From NCBI GenBank assembly GCA_020631735.1, contig CM036223.1, positions 12,339,356-12,403,355 on the forward strand: a stretch of DNA of 64,000 nucleotides, in the 5' to 3' direction. The notes under the pieces were generated by a model that did not search any database, was not told the DNA's origin, and saw only the letters and a program-made list of their open reading frames with translations. Position numbers and translations under genes: made by a program. This stretch comes from Saccharum officinarum (lineage: Eukaryota > Streptophyta > Magnoliopsida > Poales > Poaceae). Below, in pieces: positions 1 to 10,480 of the stretch; position 1 is the first letter of the stretch, and every line of letters begins with the position of its first letter.

Positions 1-2575
1 AAATGTAAAACCTTGAGAACTTTGCCTTCCAGATGTGGAGTCAAGCTAGTTTTTTTCATAGCTACACAACAATAGGCCTCACCTTGGGGAACCTGAATTG
101 GCAAAAGTGGGTCCCTAAAGACTTTTTCTAAAAATAACATATCATAGGCAACAAAGCAGTGTTTGTTTTCGGTGAAATCATGTAATTCTATCAAAGATGT
201 CTGGGTTCACCCGTGTTACGAAACGAGTTGGTTGTGATAGGAATGGCACATCTCATGTTAGGGTGGAGAGCTTAGATGAAGTCAGTATCAATTACGTCGC
301 ACAACTACACTGTTAAGGTATCGTGATGGCCGCGACATTAGAAACTGCCAATTCAAATGTCGTGGCAAATATAAAACCTTAAGGAATTTACCTTCTAGAC
401 ATGGAATCGAGCTAGTTTTTTTCATTACTATAGAACTATAGGCCTCACCTAATGGAACCCAAATTGGCAAAAGTGGGTTCGTAGAGATTTTTTCTAAAAA
501 TAACTTATCATAGGCAACAAAGCAGCGTTTGTTTTCGTGAAATAATATAATTCCATCAAAGATGTCTAGCTCCACCCATGTTATGAAATGAGTTGGTTGT
601 GATTGGAATGACACATCTCAAGTTAGGGTGGAGAGCTCTAATGAAGTTAGTATCAACTATGTCACACAACCACACAGTTAATGTACCGTGATTGCCATGA
701 CACTGGGAACTGCCCATGCATATGTCGTGGCAAATGTAGAACCTTAAGAACTTTGCCTTCCGGACATGGAATCAAGCAAGTTTTTTCATGGCTGTACAAC
801 TATAAGCCTCACCCTAGAGAACCTGAATTGGCAAAAGTGGGTCCCTAGAGACTTTCCTAAAAACAACTTATCATAGGCAATAAAGCAGTGTTTGTTTCGG
901 TGAAATCATACAATTCCGTCAAAGATGTTTGGGTCCACCCGTGTTATAAAACGAGTTTGTTGTGATAGGAATGACACATCTTATGTTAGGGTGGAGAGCT
1001 TAGATGAAGTCAGTATCAATTACATAGAAGTGTCTGTTATGGCTGCGACACCGAAAACTGTCGACATAGATGTCATGGCAAATGTAAAACCTCGAGAAAT
1101 TTGCCATCTAGACATGGAATCAAGCTAGGTTTTTTTCATATCTATAGAACTATAAGCCTCAACCTAGGAAACCTGAACTGGTAAAAGTGGGTCCCTAGAG
1201 ATTTTTCTAAAAACAACTTATCCTAGGCAACATAGAAGTGTCTGTTTCGGTGAAATCATGCAATTCCATCAAAGATGGCTGGGTCCACCCGTGTTACTAA
1301 ACAAGTTGGTTATGACTAGAATGGAACATCTCATGTTAGGGTGTAGAGCTTAGATAAAGTCAATATCAATTACATCGCACAACCACACTGTTAAGGTACC
1401 ATGATGGCCGCGACACCAGGAACTGTCCATTCAGATGTCGTGGCAAAAGTAAAACTTTGATAAATTTGCCTTCTGGACATAGAATTGAGCTAGTTTTTTT
1501 TATGACTACAGAACTATAGGCCTCATGCTAGTGAACCAGAATAGGCAAAAGTGGGTCCCTATAGATTTTTCTAAAAATAACTTATCATAGGCAACAAAGT
1601 AGCATTTGTTTTGGTGAAATAATGCAATTTTGTCAAAGATGTCTGGGTCCACCCATGTTATGAAATGAGTTGACTTTGATAGGAATGGCACATCTCATGT
1701 TAGGGTGGAGAGCTCTGATGAAGTCAGTATCAACTACATCACACAACCACATCGTTTCATGTACCGTGATGGTCGCGACACCGGTGACTGCCGATGCATA
1801 TGTCGTGGCAAATGTAAAACCTTGAGAACTTTGTCTTCTAGACGTGGACTCAAGCTAGTTTTTTTCATAATTGCACAACCACAGGCCTCACCTTAGGGAA
1901 CCTGAATTGACAAAAGTGGGACCTTGAAGACTTTTCTAAAAATAACATATCATAGGCAACAAAGCAATGTTTGTTTTTGGTGAAATCATGCAATTCCATC
2001 AAAGATGTCTATGTTCACCCGTGTTACGAAACAAGTTGGTTATGATAGGAATGGCACATCTCATGTTAGGGTGGAGAGCTTAGATGAAGTCAATATCAAT
2101 TATGTTGCACAACCACGCCGTTGAGGTACCGTGATGGTCGCGACATCAGAAACTGTCAATTTAGATGTCATGGCAAATATAAAATCTTGAGAAATTTGTC
2201 TTCTAGACACGGAATTGAGCTAGTTTGTTCATGACTATAGAACTATAGGCCTCACCAGAGGGAACCCAAATTGGCAAAAATGGGTCCCTAGAGATTTTTC
2301 TAAAAATAACTTATCATAGGTAACAAAGCAGCGTTTGTTTTGGCGAAATAATGTAATTCTATCAAAGATGTCTAGCTCCACCCATGTTATGAAATGAGTT
2401 GGTTGTGATAGGAATGACACATCTCATGTTAGGGTGGAGAGCTCTAATGAAGTCAGTATCAACTACATCACACAACCACATAGTTAATGTACCGTGATGG
2501 CCGCGACACCGGTGACTACCGATGCATATGTCGTGGCAAATGTAAAACCTTGAGAACTTTGCCTTCTAGACATGG
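1..2575. repeat. Satellite A array, left arm (about seven 364-bp monomers, 5-mer HOR)
   Basis: Tandem head-to-tail monomers. The anchor GCAAAAGTGG or its close variant recurs at 101, 467, 831, 1181, 1545, 1910 and 2274, giving spacings of 366, 364, 350, 364, 365 and 364. Successive monomers are not interchangeable. Five types (a-e) can be told apart by fixed variants: a has ACATATCAT after the A-rich stretch; b has GGCTCC or AGCTCC before CACCCATG; c has AATAAAGCAGTG; d has TTATCCTAGG and GGTGTAGAG; e has CATGCTAGTGAAC and GAGTTGACTTTGAT. The order is a-b-c-d-e-a-b, so the first and sixth monomers match at an offset of 1809 bp, a 5-mer higher-order repeat. Short ORFs recurring here are satellite reading frames, not genes. 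The array is cut at 2575 by the solo LTR and resumes at 22275. Confidence 0.95.
2571..2575. repeat. Left target-site duplication of the solo LTR (CATGG)
   Basis: It pairs with CGTGG at 22275-22279. One mismatch, consistent with CpG deamination after insertion. It lies inside an a-type satellite monomer. Confidence 0.75.
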
Positions 2576-3728
2576 TGTAACACCCCTGGTGTTTGGCTTC
2601 CATAATTGCACTTGCATTTCATAAACTTGAGCATCATTCATTCATGCATGAGCTTATAATGTGTGAAACATGCTTTTGAAACATTACAACATGTGCTTAT
2701 ATTTCATGTGTGTTTATGAAATGAGTAGTGTGCAACACCCAAGTGCAACATGTGCAACTTCCTTTTGAGACATGTCACCCAGTTTAGTGAAACATGATTA
2801 GCAAGTGCTATGCAACACACTCATGAAACATATGAAACATGGCTTGGAAACAAAAGTAGCAATTCACTTGTTTTTCCTTGTTTCAATGCATGTGATGCTT
2901 GATTTTGGTGTAACCAATGTGTAAAGTGGTCAATTATGTCCTATAGTACCTTAATCACACTTAGGATCATTAGTGGAACAATGTTCATGTTGACCAAAAT
3001 GACCAAAATACCCTCCTAAGTGATGTTGACCAAGCTTTGAGCCCTAGAATGCTTTGGTTTGACTATTTAAAAAGTCTAGCTTAGGGATCTTGTATGGAGG
3101 AGCACCCTTAATCAAAGTTGTATACCATTTTATGGGGAACAAAAGTTCTAATATGGCCAGCTCATGAAAATGTCCACAACATGCTCAAAAAGGCCCTACA
3201 AGCCAGAAATTCACTATTGTGAGTCACCCTTAAATTTTCTAAGTACTAGATTCGAATTTCAGTTTCACTGTACCCTACTTTGGAGCCACATAACTCATAA
3301 TCTAGACTGAATCAGTCCAAGATCCAATTGACAACATTGTTGTACACACATAGCTCTACAAAATTGTTGTTATCACCTTTTGCTGACTCAAGCTAGATTA
3401 GGGGATAATTAGCGCCAAAATATCGCTGTTAGTCGGTCATTGTAACTGAAACCAGAGTTTTTGAACTCCATCATTGCTGACCGGTCTTAGACCATGGACA
3501 CCACGTGGGCACGCGGTGGTGCTCGTACGTTAGCCGTGGGCCCACCGGTCAGGCCACGAGGTCCTCAAGGACGCCATGGAGCGACGCTCACCCCTCACTC
3601 TATCTCCTTTCCTTCTCCCTCCCTCTGTGTGTGTCGGGGCGGAAACAAAGCCGCTGCCATTGCCACGGGCTCCACCACCACCGCACGCACTCACCACCGC
3701 ACCACCATCCTCCAAACCTCGTCCCTAG
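2576..3728 (+). repeat. 5' portion of the solo LTR
   Basis: AT-rich LTR sequence, turning GC-rich from about 3480, where the nested element has inserted. The segment around 2940-3220 aligns by eye with 4080-4350 of the nested element's LTR. Both carry AATGTTCATGTTGA and, further on, CATGAAAATGT followed by ACATGCTCAAA. This shows common ancestry of the two LTR subfamilies. Small overlapping ORFs at 3494-3759 on both strands come from the GC-rich composition and have no recognisable product. Confidence 0.85.
3724..3728. repeat. Left target-site duplication CCTAG of the nested element
   Basis: Perfect match to 18607-18611. It lies within the GC-rich core of the older solo LTR. Confidence 0.93.
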
Positions 3729-4730
3729 TGTAACACCCCAGGTGTTTATCACCAATTAAGTAGTGGGTTTAAGCTCAAACATGATAGATTAATGGAGAGG
3801 ACAATGTCAAAGTCAAACCTATGGAAATAAGCCCAAACCTAAACTTAGATATTGCACCCTCGCTTACATATAGGCTCAATTAAAAGATATATGCTTGGGT
3901 GTTGCTATCAAAGTATCTTCACATGTCTCACCTCAATAACTATCTATATTGATCCCTAGAAAAGTTTCATGAAGTTTGGAATCAAAAAGTCACATGAAAT
4001 GATAAGTTCCATTCCTATTGGAATCTGTCCCATTAAGTTAATGGAACTATAGATCATCAACCAAACCTTGCAAACTTGTCCAAATGACTCTAGCTGAACT
4101 CTACAAGACCTTAACTACACTTAGAACACTTAATGGAACAATGTTCATGTTGATCATTTTGCCTAATTATGCTTCTAATTGGTGGTTGACCATGTATGGA
4201 CCCTGGAGCCCTATGGTTTGACCATTTCAAAAGGGTGACCTAGAAGCTTTGCATGACTGTGCACCCTTTGACAAAGTTGTAGGGAATTTAATAAGGAACA
4301 AACTTTATTTAAGAGTCAAGTCATGAAAATGTGTGGAACATGCTCAAACAGGGCTCACAAGTCAGTTTTAGTGCTGATTTCAGCACTTAGCCATTTTAAA
4401 GCCTTGATTTCAGTGTCTCCGACGTTGGCATCTCGCGTTCTCTAAATTTCGTTAAGTAACTTGAGTTAGTCCAAAAATAAAATTTGAAGGTTATATTATG
4501 GAGAGTAGCATACAAAAAGTTGCACTGAGTTTGACCGAGTTTTGACCTCCGAAAGCGAAATTCCGTGACCGTTATCAATGTGTTGACACTAGCAGTTTGT
4601 AGCTTAATTAGCCGCTAATCCATAACCTTAATGGCTGTGACCTCTTAATCAAAGTTGGAGAGTATTCTGTGGTGAACAAACTTTCTTTTTGGCCCATGAT
4701 CCAAATCAGCCCGTAACTAGCCCAAAATCT

Positions 4731-5390
4731 CCTCCCACCTCAGCCACTTCGACGTGCGCCACGTGTTCGACAAAATGCTTCAATGGCCGACACGCGCCCA
4801 GGGCGTGGCAGCCATGTGCGAGAGCGCGCTCCACCATTGTTGCCACGCGCCCTGCCCTTCCTGCGCCGTTGGGGAGAGGCCGAGGCACTTCAACGCCCTC
4901 TGCCTCACTCTACCTCACTCCCCACACCTCCATGTCCCTTCCACTCGCTCGCTCTCTGGCGCTCGCGCACGCCGAACGCGGATGCGGCCGCCATTGTCGG
5001 TCGGGCCGAGCTCGCTGCGACACCGTCCTCGCTGCTCCGCGTCTTCTCCGCCCTAGCTAGCTACGTCCTGGTATTTCGCACCCCGCGCCGCTCCTTTTCG
5101 CCTAGGAAAAGCTTGCCGCTGCCGCCCTCGGGCCACTGCCGGCGAGCTGTGCCGTCGCGGCCGCTCGGTCGCACGTGGCCAAGCCACCTCCGTCCACCGC
5201 GAGTCAAGCTGCGGACGCCGGCGGGTTCGCGCCGTCCCGTGGAGGCTCTCCCGCCCCGTCTCCAGCCGGTTTAGCCGCCGGCACCACCTCTGTTGTCGGC
5301 CGAACCGGCCACGGTTGCTCAGTTCGCGTGAACTAGAGGTAGAAGAAGACGGGTGGGAGTATGACATGTGGGTCCCGCCCGATTTCATTT
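4731..5390 (+). other. GC-rich core of the 5' LTR
   Basis: A roughly 660-bp CpG-dense island in an otherwise AT-rich LTR, with abrupt edges. Several overlapping frames stay open on both strands (for example 163 codons at 4783-5274 and 111 codons at 5053-5388 on the minus strand). The predicted peptides are rich in Arg, Pro, Ser and Ala with no domain, as expected from GC-rich sequence with few stops. The same block lies at about 14632-15291 in the 3' LTR and, in diverged form, in the solo LTR (3481-3728 plus 18612-19165). It may mark the promoter and leader region, by analogy with GC-rich 5' ends of grass genes; this is inference. Confidence 0.7.
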
Positions 5391-7012
5391 GGTGCCCGAA
5401 TTTACAGATTTTCCTTTTATTTTGTAAAATCTATATCTCATATTTGGTAGCTCCAAAAATTGTGCAATTTGTTTTGTTGGAATCCTTGTGAAGTTCTCTG
5501 CATGTTAGGGTAATCAGTTGTGCCATGCATGCATGTGTTTGTGCTGTAGAAATTCATTAGTGAAAAGTGGTTTTGGAGATGGATTAACTTGCTTTCATCA
5601 ATATCTGGAGCTTTAGAAGTCCAAAATTAGTGATTCTAATTTTGTTGGTCTTCTAGTAATATGCACTGTCTAAGAAAAATATAAAACTTATAGGTTGTTT
5701 CTGGGTTTCAGGATGTTTTACCTAGATCTTGTTAAATGTAAAATAAATGCTTGTTTTCCTTGTTATTTTTATATCTTGAGTTTTGATGCTCCAATTGATG
5801 TGAAATTTTTATGGTAGGATTGTCATGCTATGGATGTACTGTGGTAGAAATTTCATGGTCATTGCTTACTGTATGCTCAAGTTATTGATTTAACTTGTTT
5901 ATAGCTTGATAAATAGCTTATAAATAATATATAAATGATAAAATAGAAAATGTTGTTCCATTACCTTAGTATGATGTTTCTATATCATATTGATTCATAA
6001 TATGGCCTTGTGTTCACAGAAAATATTGAGTGTTAAGTTTAACTTGCTCTCACATGATTATTGCAATAGCTATTTGTCCTTTTCGTAGAGGTTGATATAC
6101 TTGCCCAAATGGATTGAAATTTGGACAGTAGACTTTTGAGAGCATATTTAGGCCAGTGTAATTTTGGTAGAATTTATTGAGCATCTTTATGATGTGGTCA
6201 TAATTCCACCTACTTATCTAAATAAATTAAGAAAATGTATTACAAGAAATTATTTAGTATTGGACACTATGTTTTCTGGTGTTCATTAGTCTTGGGTGAC
6301 ATATTGGTAAAATTGGTTTTATCCAATTATATGTTTGCAACATAAGTTAATAATTATTTCTTGCAAATGAGGTTTCTGAACAGATTTGAGAATATTGTTA
6401 ATTACCCTATGCAAATGATGTTTTCGTGTCTTGTGTGCTATAACAAAGTTGTTGTGAATTTTATGATCTAGCTTCTGTTAAAATTTGGTGGCATTTGGCC
6501 ATATGGTTTAGGAACTACAGCTGTTTAAAGTTAGGTTACAGAATTGCATGCTCTCTGTCTTGTTAGACCAGTTTCTGTGTTTGTGTAAATTCGACATATT
6601 AAACTTTGGAATCATGCTATGATGTTTATAAATGAAATTTAGATGATTTCATAAGCTTTCCATAATGTCTTCTTGCAAGTCATTTGGAGTTGTAGATCTC
6701 TAGTTATGATTAAATTACTCAGCTGTTGGTTGATGTCCAGAAGGTAGCAATTTCTAGTTCTAGTACTTTGATTAACTTTGTCATGCTTGGGTATTGAAAT
6801 ATGACTCATATCTTTGATGATACTTGAGTGGTACCCTGTAATCTTGTGAGACTTGTTTCTTGATTAATGTGCTTGCCCTCTTCTATGTTATGTCTTCTTG
6901 AGGATTAAGTTAATTAGCTCTAGGGTTTATGTGAACTTTGGTATTCTTGTTTGATTACTTTGTTTATTGCACTTCTATGCATTCATACATATGCATTGTT
7001 GCACCTCATTTA

Positions 7013-7156
7013 GGTACGTTAGCTGAAGCACGTGAAGGATCTAAGGTGGAGCCAAATCCGAAGATGGAGTTGGTGGATCCATCCCGAAGATCGAAGGATC
7101 AGACAAGTGGTAGATTGGAAGATGCTCGTCAAGCGAACTCATCTGACATACTCTAA
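7013..7156 (+). other. Exon-like open segment in the 5' LTR
   Basis: It follows a T-rich tract ending in CATTTAG, a good splice-acceptor context, and stays open for 47 codons before TAA at 7154. The peptide is charged (it contains KVEPNPKMELVDPSRRSK). The equivalent place in the older solo LTR, 20631-20795, also follows a pyrimidine-rich stretch ending in ATAG and encodes an acidic peptide. Both are followed by the shared motif GGCAAGCCC. This could be a relic exon of an LTR-encoded leader, or chance. No family is recognised. Confidence 0.35.
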
Positions 7157-7539
7157 CTTGAGTCGGATCCCAGGCAAGCCCCGGAGCATTATAAGCCTCC
7201 TATCTTCAAAGCAATTAATTCTATATATGTTATAAGTATTGTTGCATTAAGTGGTAGGAGTTGGTTGAAAACCTTGCTGCATTATATCATTCCTTGTCCA
7301 GATATATGAATCATTGAATCCTACGTAGACTAGGATCGAGTAGATGCTTAGCCCTGCTTTAAGCGGTAGAAGTCAGGTGATTTCCTGTCACCTGCGAGAT
7401 ATAGGGATATTCATATATGACACGGTTGGCTATATTTGCTATCGTGGAATGGAACCATGTGTTAATAAAATGAAATGAGACCGGGCGGGATGACGATAGT
7501 GAAATAACAAGGCATGGAGGTCTTGGGTGTGGATCTATC

Positions 7540-7950
7540 CCTGTCTGAGTCGTTTAAGGACCGATTCGCTGTACGTCCTTGAGTCATGTTGAACGCAGTC
7601 TAACACTTAGTTGGCCGGATAAGTCGTTCTGACCGCGAATCCGAGTAATACAGTTCAGGCCGGGAATCGACTGGTAGGTTGCTTCTTGGAGGAGAGAAAG
7701 GATGTGCTTGGGGACATTGGCGTGAGACCAAGGGGGGGTTAGAGTCCCTATCACCTGGCAGAGTGTCGCCCTTAGGGTCGCGACATCATTCGGACTCGCG
7801 GCTCCTGAACTGTACCAAAGGTGACCTGAGCAGCCCTCGCTAGGCGTGACTCGGTGAGTGTTAGAAATACCCCTCCAGCTGGATAGGAATTCGATTCGAA
7901 TCGCCGTCGCTCCCGGTTAGTGAGCACTTGACTTGAGCAGCGGCAACGTA
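7540..7950 (+). other. LTR block conserved between subfamilies (5' LTR copy)
   Basis: It aligns without large gaps to 21110-21515 of the older solo LTR, whereas the T-rich middle of the two LTRs barely aligns. Over about 128 bp starting near 7548 I count roughly nine differences. Shared landmarks include AAGGACCGATTC, GTCCTTGAGTCATGTTGAAC, CACTTAGTTGG, GGGGACATTGG and CCAAGGGGGGGTTA. No continuous reading frame explains the conservation, so a cis-acting role in RNA or DNA is possible. Confidence 0.65.
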
Positions 7951-8235
7951 GATTCCATTAAATTGAACGGATGGTTAATTGGATAACGATGGAAAGGTTG
8001 CCTCAATTTATACCTGCTATGGTTAATATTGTTTGCTCCTAATAAAGTGAGTGCTCTAGTACAGGTTCTAATATAGATGATAGGTTAATGATAATTAACT
8101 TGATGCCTAAGCATTAATGATTGATCATCTATATTAAGCTTTTATGCAAAATGTTGTCAAGCTAGCCCCACTTCATATCAGCCTTGCATGATCCTTGGTG
8201 TCACCTTATTTCTGGTTTCTGACGGGTAAGTCTAG

Positions 8236-8257
8236 CTGAGTACTTTGTCGTACTCAG
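8236..8257 (+). promoter_or_regulatory. Conserved LTR hairpin CTGAGTAC-loop-GTACTCAG
   Basis: A perfect 8-bp stem (8236-8243 with 8250-8257) around a 6-nt loop. The same hairpin is at 18137-18158 in the 3' LTR. The diverged solo LTR keeps a 6-bp version at 21809-21814 with 21823-21828. In each case it lies about 450 bp before the LTR end, followed by a pyrimidine-rich stretch ending in TTGCAG. Its role (RNA structure or 3'-end formation) is unknown. Confidence 0.55.
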
Positions 8258-8707
8258 GGTTTTATCCCCACTTGTTGCAGGTTATGATGTATCATGGCGA
8301 CTGCAAGAGTTGGTTGGCTCCTGCCTTGTGGCAGAGTGTGATCATGGGCATGATCCTTCTTATTTACCTTATCTCTAATGCTTTTAGTGGAAGTCGACCA
8401 CGGTACTGGCATGTATTTGAAATAAGAATAATATTAGTTTCAAATTACTTTGCTTCTGCTACTTTTGAACTTAAGTTGTAATAACTATGTTGAACTCTGA
8501 TGTATATTGAATTACTTGTGGAATGGATGTAACATGTGACTTGTTATGTTGAATCACTACGATCTTGGCTTGTATGTTGGTTGGTTTGAAATCCCTCGTG
8601 ATTTCATTGGACTACCGGAGTTATATGGGCTCAAGTGCGAGAATTTGATCATTTCGGTGATTGTTTTTGTACTTGTGCTCTTATAATTTGGTCGGTTCCG
8701 TTACAGC

Positions 8708-8720
8708 TGGTATCAGAGCA
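8708..8720 (+). other. Primer-binding site (initiator tRNA-Met type)
   Basis: TGGTATCAGAGCA starts two bases after the 5' LTR end. TGGTATCAGAGC is the usual plant PBS complementary to the 3' end of initiator methionyl-tRNA, where minus-strand DNA synthesis is primed. Confidence 0.95.
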
Positions 8721-9829
8721 AGATTCAACATTAAACTTGTCGTATGTGTATTTAAAACAAAGGTTTTGTTTTATAATATCAGTTTTATTAACTTATAGCT
8801 ATATATAGGTTTGCCAAATCTAAATTTTAAACCTAAGTATGCCAGTGGTCAATTTCCTTATGCCCATATAAGGATTATTAGGTGGCTTATATAAGTACTA
8901 ACTTGGGGGTTTTTCATTTATGCATCTACGCCCAGGCCAAGGTTTGTATGTGTGATAACTCTCCCACACTATGCTACCCGGTGTGTCAGATTAGAGGTAG
9001 CCTTCATATATGAAATAGTCATATATGTTGCTAGTTTACTTTTATGTAACGTCGCACCTACGCTCAGGTAAGTGTGAGTTGTGAGAGCATGACCGTACAA
9101 CCCTCGGTCTAGGGGAGAGCTAGTTTGGTTACTGGATTATTTACATGTTACACACATGTATATATGAAGGTACTTAATTGTGGGTGATCGAAGATTCGGG
9201 TAGTTTTGGTATTACATGTACGTATACAGGGGTATATGTACATGGGAGTACTTAGAATTTTACTTCTCTGCTTTCATTGTGTGCTATATTGGGAAATGTT
9301 GGGCTGCAATGAAACTTTTCTGCAGGTACGCTAACCACGAATGCGTAAGTCGAATGTAGCTGACGACTAGCTATATATCGAGAGAGTGCGTGTTATGCCA
9401 CCGACATAGGACGTGATCGCCACCTTAGGTTGGCAATCTTGTGAGGACGAATAGGACGAAACATGCATCATCATGTTGTTGCTTAATACATAACTATGCT
9501 CCTCTCACCCTTGTTCTATAGTAAGTAACTTGTGAGTGATGTGATACACTATCTTTCTTGTGTAGAGTAAAACAAGAATGTCTTACTCCATGTTGTTTGA
9601 GAAAAGTGTGTGTTTAGCCTTGCAAGAAATAATTGTGGATTCTCATGAATAAATTAAATTAGTTGGTCTAAGGTAATAATAATTAGAGCTACTAGAATAA
9701 CATGTTTGTGTGCTCTCTTGTTAAGTAGAACAAATGCAAGTTTAGATGTGCTTGTCGAATGTTGGATGCTAGAACGTTTTCTGTTGTAGTGATGCTTTCG
9801 TGGTCATAATGGTGTTTTCTGTAGTTATG

Positions 9830-10480
9830 GAGAATACCAAAGTTGTAGCTAACTTACTTATCTAGCTTGTCCTAAAATTTCGTGACCCTAGGTCTTATGT
9901 TTTGGGAGTTATAAATTTTAGAAGTTTGTTATCAGAATCTGCTCATGTTCAGAATAGATCTGAATGTTTGCTTTATTTGACCTATGTGCTTATGGAATCA
10001 TGCATTGGAGATAATAGAAGAAGTGTAGTACTTTTTCTAAGCTTTCCAAAGTGTCCTATAGCACTAATATTGGTGGTCGAAATTTCTAGTTATGAACTTG
10101 TCAAGTGGAATGACAGAATCTGTCCAAATCTGGGCAGAGATGTCTTCTTTGTCTTGTTTGGCCTTGTTAGCTATAGAATCATCTTAATATGATAATAAGA
10201 AAGTTATATACAAATTAATAATCTTTATATAAAGTTAAGGCTCAACCTTGTTGTGTCCCTAGAACTCTAGTTATGCAGTTTTGAAGTTCTTGTCAGTTTT
10301 CTGTCCATATTGGTACAGATCTGAAACATTAGCATTTTTGGTCATGTTAATCTATGAAATTGCTTTTGGTATGATTAACTAAAGTGTAGTAATCTTCCTA
10401 AGCTTTCTAGAAAGTCTAGGATCACCTTTATAGAAAGTCTACAACCTCAGTTATGATTGAAACAAGTAGTTAATATGCTG
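9830..10480 (+). repeat. Diverged tandem modules in the internal domain, related to LTR sequence
   Basis: Three loosely repeated modules of about 150-200 bp. Shared words are GAATCAT or its variants, AAGTGTAGTA, AAGCTTTCC/TCT and CTAGTTATG (near 10000-10095, 10165-10280 and 10345-10465). The same word order occurs inside LTRs: 6610-6710 and 16511-16611 in the nested element, and 20230-20335 in the solo LTR. ATACCAAAGTTGTAG near 9834 also matches ATACCAAAGTGGTAG near 20077. So internal sequence appears to have been seeded by, or to share ancestry with, LTR sequence. Confidence 0.5.

Larger units (their letters stand above)
3729..8705 (+). repeat. 5' LTR of the LARD-like element (4977 bp)
   Basis: It begins TGTAACACCCCAGG and ends GGTTCCGTTACA. 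Layout: an AT-rich upstream part (3729-4730), a GC-rich core (about 4731-5390), a long T-rich intron-like stretch (about 5390-7010), a short exon-like open segment (7013-7156), a block strongly conserved with the older solo LTR (about 7540-7950), and a 3' end carrying a perfect hairpin at 8236-8257. In an LTR retrotransposon this copy supplies the promoter, but I could not fix a TATA box or transcription start. The ORF at 8245-8481 is open in both LTRs because they are nearly identical. It has no recognised domain. Confidence 0.93.

Noticed and set aside
4689..5388. Overlapping ORFs of 100-163 codons in the GC-rich LTR core, on both strands, repeated at 14590-15289
   Set aside because: Several frames on both strands are open at once and the peptides are Arg/Pro/Ser/Ala-rich without domains. 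This is an effect of GC-rich sequence with few stops.
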